A program made the translations under genes and the position numbers. Of a stretch of 64,000 bases of DNA, positions 6,682 through 25,274 are shown piece by piece. Each line of letters opens with the position of its first letter. Within the stretch, counting starts at the first letter, position 1. The stretch comes from Burkholderiaceae bacterium (lineage in GTDB: Bacteria > Pseudomonadota > Gammaproteobacteria > Burkholderiales > Burkholderiaceae_C): positions 496,001-560,000 of the forward strand of contig JACKLM010000002.1 in assembly GCA_024235895.1 (NCBI GenBank), in the 5' to 3' direction. The notes beneath the pieces were generated by a model. The model was not told where the DNA came from and did not search any database. It worked only from the letters and a program-made list of their open reading frames with translations.

Positions 6682-7509
6682 TCACTTGGTCTTGCGACGC
6701 GAGACGATCATGCCTTGCGTGCGCTTGTTGCTGCGCGTGCGGTAGCCCTTGGTCAGCGTGTTCCACGGCGACACCGGCGCGCGCGCCTCGCCGGTGCGGC
6801 CCTCGCCGCCGCCGTGCGGGTGGTCGACCGGGTTCATCGCCACGCCGCGCACGGTCGGGCGGATGCCCTTCCAGCGCCGCGCGCCGGCCTTGCCGAACTG
6901 GCGCAGGTTGTGCTCCTCGTTGGCGACCTCGCCGATCGTGGCGCGGCAGTCGATGTGGATGCGCCGTACCTCGCCCGAGCGCAGTCGGACCTGCGCGTAG
7001 CTGCCCTCGCGCGCCATCAGCGTCACCGAGGTGCCGGCCGAGCGCGCGATCTGCGCGCCCTTGCCGGGCTTGAGCTCGACACAGTGCATCGTCGAGCCGA
7101 CCGGGATGTTGCGGATCGGCAGCGTGTTGCCGGCCTTGATCGGCGCCTCCGACCCCGACAGCAGCGTCGCGCCCGCCTCGACGCCGCGCGGCGCGATCAC
7201 GTAGCGGCGCTCGCCGTCGGCGTAGCACACGAGCGCGATGTGCGCGCTGCGGTTCGGGTCGTACTCGATGCGCTCGATCTTGCCCGGGATGCCGTCCTTG
7301 TCGCGCCGGAAGTCGACGATCCGGTAGTGGTGCTTGTGGCCGCCGCCCTTGTGCCGCATCGTGATGCGGCCGCCATGGTTGCGGCCGGCGTTCTGCTTCT
7401 GCGGCTCGAGCAGAGACGCCTCGGGCGCGCCCTTGTGCAGGTGCTTGTGCACCACCTTGACCACGGCACGGCGGCCGGCCGAGGTCGGTTTGAGCTTGAT
7501 GACGGCCAT
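6682..7509 (-). CDS. rplB: 50S ribosomal protein L2
   Basis: L2 is required for subunit joining and peptidyl-transferase activity. The 275-residue product begins MAVIKLKPTSAGRRAVVKVV. It carries the NHGGRITMRHKGGGHKHHYR segment and the conserved C-terminal VAMNPVDHPHGGGEGRTGE with the functionally critical histidine. The reading frame is open further upstream, but the ATG at 7507-7509 fits the family. Its start overlaps the rplW stop by one base (TAATG), so translation is probably coupled. Confidence 0.98.
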   Translation of the reverse strand: MAVIKLKPTSAGRRAVVKVVHKHLHKGAPEASLLEPQKQNAGRNHGGRITMRHKGGGHKHHYRIVDFRRDKDGIPGKIERIEYDPNRSAHIALVCYADGERRYVIAPRGVEAGATLLSGSEAPIKAGNTLPIRNIPVGSTMHCVELKPGKGAQIARSAGTSVTLMAREGSYAQVRLRSGEVRRIHIDCRATIGEVANEEHNLRQFGKAGARRWKGIRPTVRGVAMNPVDHPHGGGEGRTGEARAPVSPWNTLTKGYRTRSNKRTQGMIVSRRKTK

Positions 7510-7826
7510 TACGCACCCTCCCCGGCGAAGTTGAGCTCCTGCCCCGGCTTCAGGCACACGTAGGCCTTCTTGACGTGGTCGCGCCGGCCCAGTCGCCCGC
7601 CGAAGCGCTTGACCTTGCCGCGCTGGCGCACGGTGCGCACCGAGTCGACCTCGACCTTGAACATCAGTTCGACGGCAGCCTTGATCTCGGGCTTGCTGGC
7701 GTCCTGCAGGACCTTGAACAGCACCTGGTTGTGCTTCTCGGCCACCCGCGTGGCCTTCTCGGAGATGATCGGCGCGACCAGCACGGTGGCCAGGCGTCCC
7801 TCTTCGAACTTGCGCGGCGTGCTCAT
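7509..7826 (-). CDS. rplW: 50S ribosomal protein L23
   Basis: L23 is the docking site for trigger factor and SRP at the tunnel exit. The 105-residue product has the typical LVAPIISEKATRVAEKHNQV start and continues KVEVDSVRTVRQRGKVKRFG, ending with YVCLKPGQELNF. The start at 7824-7826 overlaps the rplD stop in an ATGA arrangement. The gene ends one base into the rplB start. Confidence 0.97.
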   Translation of the reverse strand: MSTPRKFEEGRLATVLVAPIISEKATRVAEKHNQVLFKVLQDASKPEIKAAVELMFKVEVDSVRTVRQRGKVKRFGGRLGRRDHVKKAYVCLKPGQELNFAGEGA

Positions 7827-8443
7827 GCGAACATCTCCTCGAGCTGCCCGATCGCGGCCTTGGTCAGCAGCACCTTCTTGTAGTGCACGAGCGACAGCGG
7901 GTCGGCGTAGCGCGGCTCGATCACGAGCACGCCCGCCAGGTTGCGCGACGCGAGCATCAGGTTCTCGTCGACCTGGTCGGCGATCACGAGCACCGAGTCC
8001 AGCCCCATCGCCTTGATCTTGGACGCCAGCAGCTTGGTCTTGGGCGCGTCGACCGAGACCGAGTCGACCACCGCGAGCCGCCCCTCGCGGGCGAGCTGCG
8101 ACAGGATCGACGCCATGCCGGCGCGGTACATCTTCTTGTTGACCTTGTGCGAGAAGTTCTCGGCCGGCGAGTTCGGGAAGATCCGCCCGCCCCCGCGCCA
8201 CAGCGGCGAAGAGGTCATGCCGGCGCGCGCGCGGCCTGTGCCCTTCTGCCGGAACGGCTTCTTGGTCGAGTGCTTGACCATCGCCCGGTCCTTCTGCGCG
8301 CGCGTACCCTGGCGCGCATTCGCCTGGTAGGCGACGACGACCTGGTGCACCAGCGCCTCGTTGTAGTCGCGGCCGAACACGGTGTCCGGCGCGTCGACCT
8401 TGGCGGTGGCCTGGCCCTGCTCGTTGAGGAGTTCGAGTTGCAT
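7823..8443 (-). CDS. rplD: 50S ribosomal protein L4
   Basis: L4 binds 23S rRNA domain I and lines the exit tunnel. In enterobacteria it also autoregulates the S10 operon. The 206-residue product has the tunnel loop KKPFRQKGTGRARAGMTSSP and WRGGGRIFPNSP, both conserved and wild type in appearance. It starts MQLELLNEQGQA at 8441-8443, 2 nt after rplC. A candidate leader with a GNRA hairpin lies upstream of rplC, but L4 control is not established here. Confidence 0.97.
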   Translation of the reverse strand: MQLELLNEQGQATAKVDAPDTVFGRDYNEALVHQVVVAYQANARQGTRAQKDRAMVKHSTKKPFRQKGTGRARAGMTSSPLWRGGGRIFPNSPAENFSHKVNKKMYRAGMASILSQLAREGRLAVVDSVSVDAPKTKLLASKIKAMGLDSVLVIADQVDENLMLASRNLAGVLVIEPRYADPLSLVHYKKVLLTKAAIGQLEEMFA

Positions 8444-8445
8444 GC

Positions 8446-9123
8446 TCAGCCCTCCTTGCCTGCGGCGGCACCGCGCGCCTTCACCGCCGGGCGCACGACG
8501 ACGTGGCCGTTGCGGGCGCCCGGCACGGCGCCGCGCACCATCAGCAGCGAGCGCGCCTCGTCGACGCGGACGATGTCGAGGTTCTGCGTCGTCACTGTCT
8601 CGTCGCCCATGTGGCCGGTCATCTTCTTGCCCGGGAAGATGCGTCCCGGGTCCTGCGCCATCGAGATCGACCCGGGCACGTTGTGCGAACGGCTGTTGCC
8701 GTGCGATGCCCGCTGCGACGAGAAGTTGTGGCGCTTGATCGTGCCGGCGTAGCCCTTGCCGATCGAGCGCCCCTGGACGTCGACCCGCTGACCGGCTGCG
8801 AACATCGTCACCGGCAGCGCCGCGCCGGGCGCGTACTGCGCGGCGACCTCGGCGCTGACGCGGAACTCCTTGACCAGCGCGCCCGGCTCGACGCCGGCCT
8901 TGGCAAGGTGGCCGCGCTCGGGCTTGTTGACGCGCGAGGGCTTGCGGCTGCCGAAGACGACCTGCAGCGCGTCGTAGCCGTCGCTGGCGACCGTCTTGAC
9001 CTGGGCGACGCGGTTGCCCGACACGTCCAGCACCGTCACCGGGATGGCATCGCCATCGTCGGTGAAGATGCGCATCATGCCCACCTTGCGGCCCAGCAAT
9101 CCGAGGCTTCTGCTCAGACTCAT
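8446..9123 (-). CDS. rplC: 50S ribosomal protein L3
   Basis: L3 is one of the two proteins that start 50S assembly and reaches into the peptidyl-transferase centre. The 225-residue product starts MSLSRSLGLLGRKVGMMRIF. It has the central loop ASHGNSRSHNVPGSISMAQD, with the usual methylated glutamine context, and then PGRIFPGKKMTGHMGDE. It is 214 nt after rpsJ, an unusually wide gap in which a candidate internal promoter (9298-9306) and hairpin were seen. Confidence 0.97.
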   Translation of the reverse strand: MSLSRSLGLLGRKVGMMRIFTDDGDAIPVTVLDVSGNRVAQVKTVASDGYDALQVVFGSRKPSRVNKPERGHLAKAGVEPGALVKEFRVSAEVAAQYAPGAALPVTMFAAGQRVDVQGRSIGKGYAGTIKRHNFSSQRASHGNSRSHNVPGSISMAQDPGRIFPGKKMTGHMGDETVTTQNLDIVRVDEARSLLMVRGAVPGARNGHVVVRPAVKARGAAAGKEG

Positions 9124-9272
9124 GGTTTTCTCCAGCCACGGGCATGCGCGTGCCGGTGGCCTTGTCGTTCACGATCCCGACATCGATTGGCCGGGGCGGT
9201 TGGCCGCACGGGCCTGCATGGCAGGTCTGCGCGGTCCTGGCTCGATCGGTTGCCCGACTTCACCCTTGTCGA

Positions 9273-9306
9273 CGCCGGTTTCCCGGCGAAGCTTTTCAGT
9301 ATAGCA
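9273..9306 (-). promoter_or_regulatory. Candidate extended -10 promoter and GNRA-loop hairpin upstream of rplC
   Basis: On the minus strand the sequence TGCTATACT (9298-9306) is an extended -10 element; no good -35 is present. Just downstream, 9273-9288 forms a 6-bp CGCCGG/CCGGCG stem capped by a GAAA tetraloop. A transcript starting near 9291 would carry about 165 nt of leader before rplC. The gap between rpsJ and rplC is usually short, so this may be an internal start or a control leader for rplC-rplD onward. Confidence 0.45.
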
Positions 9307-9337
9307 CGTCCAGCTCATCGCCAGACGGGCGCGGCGG

Positions 9338-9649
9338 CTACTGCAGCTTGATCTCGACGTCCACGCCGGCCGGCAGATCCAGCTTCATCAGCGCGTCGAC
9401 CGTCTTGTCGGTCGGGTCGACGATGTCCATCAACCGCTGGTGGGTGCGGATCTCGAGCTGGTCGCGCGAGGTCTTGCTGACGTGCGGCGAGCGCAGGATG
9501 TCGAAGCGGCGCATGCGCGTGGGCAGCGGCACGGGGCCGCGCACGATCGCGCCCGTACGCTTGGCCGTCTCGACGATCTCGAGCGCCGACTGGTCGATCA
9601 GCTTGTAGTCGAAGGCCTTGAGGCGGATGCGGATCTTCTGCTGTTGCAT
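9338..9649 (-). CDS. rpsJ: 30S ribosomal protein S10 (NusE)
   Basis: S10 is a head protein of the 30S subunit and also acts as NusE, joining NusB in antitermination and NusG in transcription-translation coupling. The 103-residue product reads MQQQKIRIRLKAFDYKLIDQ, RTGAIVRGPVPLPTRMRRFD and RTHQRLMDIVDPTDKTVDAL, which is diagnostic. The ATG at 9647-9649 gives the exact family length. A four-codon-longer start exists upstream but is not conserved. It follows tuf copy 1 by about 170 nt. Confidence 0.97.
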   Translation of the reverse strand: MQQQKIRIRLKAFDYKLIDQSALEIVETAKRTGAIVRGPVPLPTRMRRFDILRSPHVSKTSRDQLEIRTHQRLMDIVDPTDKTVDALMKLDLPAGVDVEIKLQ

Positions 9650-9736
9650 GAGGGTCTCCAAAGAGCGTGCAGCCGGGCACGGGCTGGCCCGGCGAGGTGA
9701 ACGCGACGCCCGGTCGGGGCGCCCGGTTCGATGACG

Positions 9737-11013
<1,277 letters not shown>

Positions 11014-11143
11014 GGTGAAAATCTCCGTCAGTCAAAGAGCATCGCCAGTGCTCGGGGTTAAGGTTTCCGGCCTCCGGGTGGCTCGCCCGCCACTGGCCGC
11101 GGACGCCCGGGAAGCCGAAGACCGTCTCGGGGTTGCGCGCCGC

Positions 11144-13246
<2,103 letters not shown>

Positions 13247-13314
13247 GGTCGAACTCCAAAGACAGGGGCCGCCTGCGGGTTGGTGCAAACCCGTAGGCGG
13301 CCGGAAGCCGGTGA

Positions 13315-13785
13315 TCAGAAGCGGAAGTGCGAGAAGGCCTTGTTGGCCTCGGCCATGCGGTGGACCTCGTCGCGCTTCTTCATCGCGCCGCCGCGGCCCT
13401 CGCTGGCCTCGAGCAGCTCGTTGGCCAGCCGCGCAGCCATCGACTTCTCGCCGCGCTTGCGTGCCGCCTCCTTGATCCAGCGCATCGCCAGCGCCTGCCG
13501 GCGAAGCGGGCGGACCTCCACCGGGACCTGATAGTTCGCGCCGCCCACGCGGCGCGACTTGACCTCGACCATCGGCTTGACGTTGGACAGCGCGGTCATG
13601 AAGATCTCCAGCGGGTCCTTGCCCGCCTTCTTCTCGACCTGCTCGAGCGCACCGTAGATGATGCGCTCGGCGACCGCCTTCTTGCCCGACTCCATGACGA
13701 CGTTCATGAACTTGGACAGGTCGACGGAACCGAACTTCGGGTCCGGCAGGATCTCGCGCTTGGGGACTTCGCGGCGGCGTGGCAT
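13315..13785 (-). CDS. rpsG: 30S ribosomal protein S7
   Basis: S7 nucleates assembly of the 30S head and touches the E-site tRNA. In E. coli it also represses the str operon by binding the rpsL-rpsG spacer. The 156-residue product begins MPRRREVPKREILPDPKFGS and has KSRRVGGANYQVPVEVRPLR and KRDEVHRMAEANKAFSHFRF. Length is standard. The 167-nt spacer upstream contains two clear hairpins that may be its own operator. Confidence 0.98.
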   Translation of the reverse strand: MPRRREVPKREILPDPKFGSVDLSKFMNVVMESGKKAVAERIIYGALEQVEKKAGKDPLEIFMTALSNVKPMVEVKSRRVGGANYQVPVEVRPLRRQALAMRWIKEAARKRGEKSMAARLANELLEASEGRGGAMKKRDEVHRMAEANKAFSHFRF

Positions 13786-13837
13786 CGGGGTCTTCCTCTC
13801 TGGGCTTCAGTTGGCGCGACCGCGGCGGCCACGCCTC

Positions 13838-13896
13838 GAAAGACCACGGACGGGCGGGTCTTTCACTTACTGGCCGGTGCCATCGCGACACCGGCC
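13838..13896 (-). promoter_or_regulatory. Paired hairpins in the rpsL-rpsG spacer, candidate S7 operator
   Basis: Read in the transcribed direction after rpsL there is first an 8-bp stem GGCCGGTG/CACCGGCC (13889-13896 with 13872-13879). A second 8-bp stem GAAAGACC/GGTCTTTC follows (13857-13864 with 13838-13845). In E. coli S7 binds a folded spacer between these genes to couple and repress translation. The position matches, but the folds are only loosely comparable. Confidence 0.4.
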
Positions 13897-13952
13897 CGGG
13901 ACGACGGGCATCCGCTCGCGCGGCCGCCCGATGGGTTGGCGGTACGAAGGCC

Positions 13953-14330
13953 TCAGGCCTTCTTCGGGCGCTTGGCGCCGTACTTCGAGCGCGACTGCTT
14001 GCGGTCCTTGACGCCCTGCAGGTCAAGCGAGCCGCGCACGATGTGGTAGCGCACGCCAGGCAGGTCCTTGACGCGGCCGCCACGCACGAGCACGACACTG
14101 TGCTCCTGCAGGTTGTGGCCTTCGCCACCGATGTAGGAAATGATCTCGAAGCCGTTCGTCAGCCGCACCTTGGCCACCTTGCGCAGCGCCGAGTTCGGCT
14201 TCTTCGGTGTCGTCGTGTACACGCGCGTGCACACGCCGCGGCGCTGCGGGCAGTTCTGCATCGCGGGCGACTTGGACTTCGTGACCTCGACCTGGCGGCC
14301 ATGGCGCACGAGCTGGTTGATGGTGGGCAT
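13953..14330 (-). CDS. rpsL: 30S ribosomal protein S12
   Basis: S12 is at the decoding centre and is the classical streptomycin-resistance locus. The 125-residue product starts MPTINQLVRHGRQ and has TPKKPNSALRKVAKVRLTNG and GGRVKDLPGVRYHIVRGSLD. The residues where resistance mutations fall are the wild-type lysines. It is the first gene of the str group and has a long upstream leader with a credible promoter at 14582-14610. Confidence 0.98.
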   Translation of the reverse strand: MPTINQLVRHGRQVEVTKSKSPAMQNCPQRRGVCTRVYTTTPKKPNSALRKVAKVRLTNGFEIISYIGGEGHNLQEHSVVLVRGGRVKDLPGVRYHIVRGSLDLQGVKDRKQSRSKYGAKRPKKA

Positions 14331-14736
14331 AGGGTCTTCCCGTTGGAGATCACGCTGTCGGCTTTTCGCACAAGCTGCGCGCGGTCACCGCGTGCGCGTT
14401 ACCGCCGCAGGCGCCGGCCCCGGGTCCTGCCGGGGTGCCGGGCACCCCGGCCCGCGCCCGCCACGTCGCGAGCAGCCCGAGGTCATCGACCTGCCCGACA
14501 GGCGCCTGCGCCGGATCGAGCGGGCATCACCGCGTGCGCGACAGGCCGCACACCGCGACGCAGTCTGCCGAAAAGCCTGCCAGTATATGCTGGCAAACCC
14601 GGAACTGCAAGCAAAGAGGCTTGCGCGACCTCTGCCGCCACGCCGAACCATGTCGACATCCCCGCCCCGATCCGGCACGGCCCCGCCATCCGGGGGCTCG
14701 CCCGTCGTCTCGTGCCGCCCGAGGGTCGTCGCCTGC
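14331..14736 (-). promoter_or_regulatory. Spacer upstream of rpsL: leader hairpin and promoter
   Basis: On the minus strand TTGCAG (14605-14610) and TATACT (14582-14587) are separated by 17 nt, a fair sigma-70 promoter. It would start transcription near 14575 and leave about 245 nt of leader before rpsL. Within that leader a perfect 9-bp stem CCGGGGTGC/GCACCCCGG (14430-14450) has a 3-nt loop. The -10 region lies inside a small palindrome (TGCCAG, TATATG, CTGGCA). No protein gene was seen here, and no antitoxin for the neighbouring PIN gene. Confidence 0.55.
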
Positions 14737-15183
14737 ATGCCGGGCACCGCGGTGGCGCCGGCGCTGGTGCTGGACACCAACGTCCTGCTGGACTGGTGGG
14801 TCTTTCGCGACCCGCGCGTCGCGGCGGTCGCGCGAGCGGTCGAGCGCGGCGCGGTCCGCTGGTTGACGTGCGCGCGCATGCGCGACGAGTTCGCGCACCA
14901 GCTCGTGCGCCCGTGTTGGGCTCGCCGGGCTGCGGACACCGCTGCGGCACTGCAGGCCATGAACGCCATGGCCGAGATGCACCCCCAGCCCGCCGTTGCC
15001 CGCCCGCCAGGCCATCCGCGCTGCCGCGACGCCGACGATCAGGTCTTCGTCGACCTCGCGCTCGACACCGGCGCTCACTGGCTGCTGACGCACGACCGCG
15101 CCCTGCTCGCGCTGGCGCGCCGCACGGCGGCGCTGGGCCTGGCGATCCTGCAGCCCCAGCATTGGCCCGGTCCGGGCCGATAG
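14737..15183 (+). CDS. PIN-domain protein, putative toxin-family ribonuclease
   Basis: PIN domains are Mg-dependent ribonucleases, often the toxins of toxin-antitoxin pairs. The 148-residue product has the acidic residues expected of a nuclease site. These are D13 in LVLDTNVLLDWW, E51 in ARMRDEFAHQL, D98/D100 in CRDADDQVFVD, and D120 in LLTHDRALL. It resembles the family annotated as putative toxin component, PIN family (COG1569). A longer start at 14650 would add 29 residues of Pro/Ser-rich sequence and is less likely. It is read opposite to all its neighbours between rpsL and rpoC. No antitoxin gene is visible on either side, so a role in RNA processing is equally possible. Confidence 0.75.
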   Translation: MPGTAVAPALVLDTNVLLDWWVFRDPRVAAVARAVERGAVRWLTCARMRDEFAHQLVRPCWARRAADTAAALQAMNAMAEMHPQPAVARPPGHPRCRDADDQVFVDLALDTGAHWLLTHDRALLALARRTAALGLAILQPQHWPGPGR

Positions 15184-15214
15184 CGGCCACGGGCAGCGCA
15201 GTGGACGAGACCCG

Positions 15215-15249
15215 GCGCGGGGGCGCGGGCGACAGCCCCGCCCCCGCGC
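15215..15249. terminator. Strong hairpin between convergent PIN gene and rpoC
   Basis: An 11-bp stem (15215-15225 with 15239-15249, GCGCGGGGGCG pairing with CGCCCCCGCGC) closes a loop that can form a further GGGC/GCCC stem. It sits 31 nt after the PIN stop and just beyond the rpoC stop, so it can serve both strands. Neither side has a T tract, so intrinsic termination is not certain. Confidence 0.45.
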
Positions 15250-15256
15250 GTCCGTC

Positions 15257-19489
<4,233 letters not shown>

Positions 19490-19543
19490 GACTTTCTCCT
19501 ATGAATTCAGTTCGAGCGAAGTTGGGACGAGAAATGGCGTGAT

Positions 19544-19628
19544 CCAAGGCGTGCCAGGCAAGGCGCGAGGGAGGGCCGCGTAGCAGGGCTACGCAACCGA
19601 CCGAGCAACGCCGCATGGCGCGTCTTGG
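19544..19628. repeat. Long imperfect hairpin element in the rpoB-rpoC spacer
   Basis: Outer arms 19544-19556 and 19616-19628 pair over 13 positions (11 Watson-Crick, 2 G-U), and the inner 19578-19594 forms a perfect 7-bp GCGTAGC/GCTACGC stem. The arms are separated by mismatched purine-rich segments, as in REP- or MITE-like intergenic repeats. It occupies most of the spacer and would be transcribed between two genes whose products are needed in equal amounts. Other copies were not found in this window. Confidence 0.6.
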
Positions 19629-19633
19629 GCACG

Positions 19634-23770
<4,137 letters not shown>

Positions 23771-24011
23771 GAACCTCTCCGTGTCGACAGCCGCGGCCCG
23801 GCCTTGGCCGCGGCTCCGTCGGCGACTGGCTGCTCGAGCCTTGCACTCGAAGAGCTTGGTGGCAGGCCACTACCTGCCGCTGGCGGACAACCCCGGCCTT
23901 GCGCCGGGATCCGACCAAACCCGTTCCCTGCAGTCGGATCAGGGAACACTTGCAAGGACCGGCTCGTGCGGACCCTTGCAGGTGTTCCCGGGCCTCGCCC
24001 GGGGCCCCCGA

Positions 24012-24046
24012 GGCGGCAGGCCCGGCACGTTGCCGGGCCCGCCGCC
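24012..24046 (-). terminator. GC-rich hairpin after rplL, candidate rplL-rpoB attenuator
   Basis: Just beyond the rplL stop codon, 24019-24027 pairs perfectly with 24031-24039 (GGCCCGGCA/TGCCGGGCC). It is extended by an outer 6-bp stem (24012-24017 with 24041-24046) across one mismatch. In E. coli an attenuator at this place lowers rpoBC expression relative to L7/L12. There is no T run, so partial or factor-assisted termination is the most that can be claimed. The rest of the 23771-24052 spacer holds no gene. Confidence 0.5.
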
Positions 24047-24052
24047 AGGGGC

Positions 24053-24430
24053 TCACTTGACCTCGGCCTTGGCGCCGGCGTCGAGCAGCTTCTTGAGCGC
24101 CGCCTCGGCGTCGGCCTTGGCGATGCCCTCCTTGACCGCCTTGGGCGCGCCGTCGACCATGTCCTTGGCCTCCTTCAGGCCCAGGCCGGTGAGCTCGCGC
24201 ACCGCCTTGATGACGGAGACCTTGTTGGCGCCGGCCTCGAGCAGCACGACGTCGAACTCGGTCTTCTCTTCGGCGGCCGGCGCGGCGGCGCCGCCGCCAC
24301 CGGCGGCCGGCGCAGCCATCGCCGCGGCGGAGACACCGAACTTCTCCTCGATGGCCTTGACCAGGTCATTGAGTTCCATCACGGACATGCTGTCCATCGC
24401 GGACAGGAAAGCGTCTTTGTCGAATGCCAT
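24053..24430 (-). CDS. rplL: 50S ribosomal protein L7/L12
   Basis: L7/L12 forms the flexible stalk that recruits and activates translational GTPases. The 125-residue product has the N-terminal dimerisation helix (MSVMELNDLVKAIEEKFGVS), an Ala/Gly/Pro-rich hinge near residues 38-53, and the C-terminal domain with KTEFDVVLLEAGANKVSVIK and GLGLKEAKDMVDGAPKAVKE. It is 42 nt downstream of rplJ, whose product anchors it on the ribosome. Confidence 0.98.
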   Translation of the reverse strand: MAFDKDAFLSAMDSMSVMELNDLVKAIEEKFGVSAAAMAAPAAGGGGAAAPAAEEKTEFDVVLLEAGANKVSVIKAVRELTGLGLKEAKDMVDGAPKAVKEGIAKADAEAALKKLLDAGAKAEVK

Positions 24431-24472
24431 TTGGGATTCCTCGATTCGGGATAGGGATGCGTGGGGGACGGG

Positions 24473-24982
24473 TTAGGCTGCGGCCGCTTCGGCGCCGCCA
24501 CCCTTCTGCTCGGCAAGGGCGGCCAGCACGCCGGCCAGGCGCTGGATCGGCGACTTCAGCAAGCCGGCGACCTGCGCGATCAGGACCTCGCGGCCCGGGA
24601 TCGCGGCCAGCGCCTTGACGCCGTCGGCGTCCAGCGGCTTGCCGGCGTACACGCCGGCCTTGACCACCAGCTTGTCGTGGGTCTTGGCGAACTCGGCGAT
24701 CACCTTCGCCGCGGCCACCGCGTCCTCCGAGAAGCCGTAGATCAGCGGGCCGGCCATGGCGTCGGACGCCACCTCGAACGGCGTGCCGGCCACCGCGCGC
24801 CGGGCGAGCGTGTTCTTCAGCACATGAAGGTACACGCCCTGCTCGCGCGCCTGCCTGCGCAGCCCGTCCATCTGGGCCACGGTCAGGCCCCGATATTCGG
24901 CCAGCGCCAGGGTCTGCGAACGCGCGGCCTGCGCCGACACGTCCGAGACGACGGCTGCCTTGTCGTTTCGATTGAGACTCAA
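24473..24982 (-). CDS. rplJ: 50S ribosomal protein L10
   Basis: L10 is the base of the ribosomal stalk and carries the L7/L12 dimers. As an L10-L12 complex it represses its own operon in E. coli. The 169-residue product starts MSLNRNDKAAVVSDVSAQAA and has AEYRGLTVAQMDGLRRQARE and HVLKNTLARRAVAGTPFEVA. The 292-nt region upstream can form several hairpins and is where the L10 leader would lie. Confidence 0.97.
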   Translation of the reverse strand: MSLNRNDKAAVVSDVSAQAARSQTLALAEYRGLTVAQMDGLRRQAREQGVYLHVLKNTLARRAVAGTPFEVASDAMAGPLIYGFSEDAVAAAKVIAEFAKTHDKLVVKAGVYAGKPLDADGVKALAAIPGREVLIAQVAGLLKSPIQRLAGVLAALAEQKGGGAEAAAA

Positions 24983-25274
24983 GGTCTGCTCCTCACGAAA
25001 TGTGCGTCGCGGGCGGCGAGCCGCCCTCTTCGCACGACGGTTTCAGCGACCTTGCTGCGTCCGGGAGCACCCCCGAGGAGGGACCCCATCACAGCGGGAC
25101 CGCCATCTGCGCTGGCGTCAAGCCCGGCCTGGCGGCCTGGCCTTCGATTACGGGGGCCGGGACGAATCCCCTCCCCCACCAGCGGTCTTGGATGGCCCGC
25201 CCCCGTTGCCGGGGACGGCCCACCAACCCTGGCCGGTCGGCGCCCACGCGGCGCGCCGACCGGTCTCGTTCCAC
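24983..25274 (-). promoter_or_regulatory. rplA-rplJ spacer, probable L10 leader region
   Basis: No gene is present in this 292-nt spacer. Two strong hairpins stand out. One is 11 bp with a 9-nt loop directly after rplA (25233-25243 with 25253-25263). The other is a GGGCGG/CCGCCC stem with CGAG loop (25011-25026), just ahead of the rplJ ribosome-binding site (AGGAG). In many proteobacteria an L10-L12 binding leader occupies this place. I could not match its kinked-stem consensus by eye, and I saw no convincing promoter. Confidence 0.45.

Noticed and set aside
13953..14330. Possible streptomycin-resistance alleles in rpsL
   Set aside because: The key positions in TPKKPNSA and RVKDLPG are wild type. 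The rifampicin region of rpoB is also wild type.
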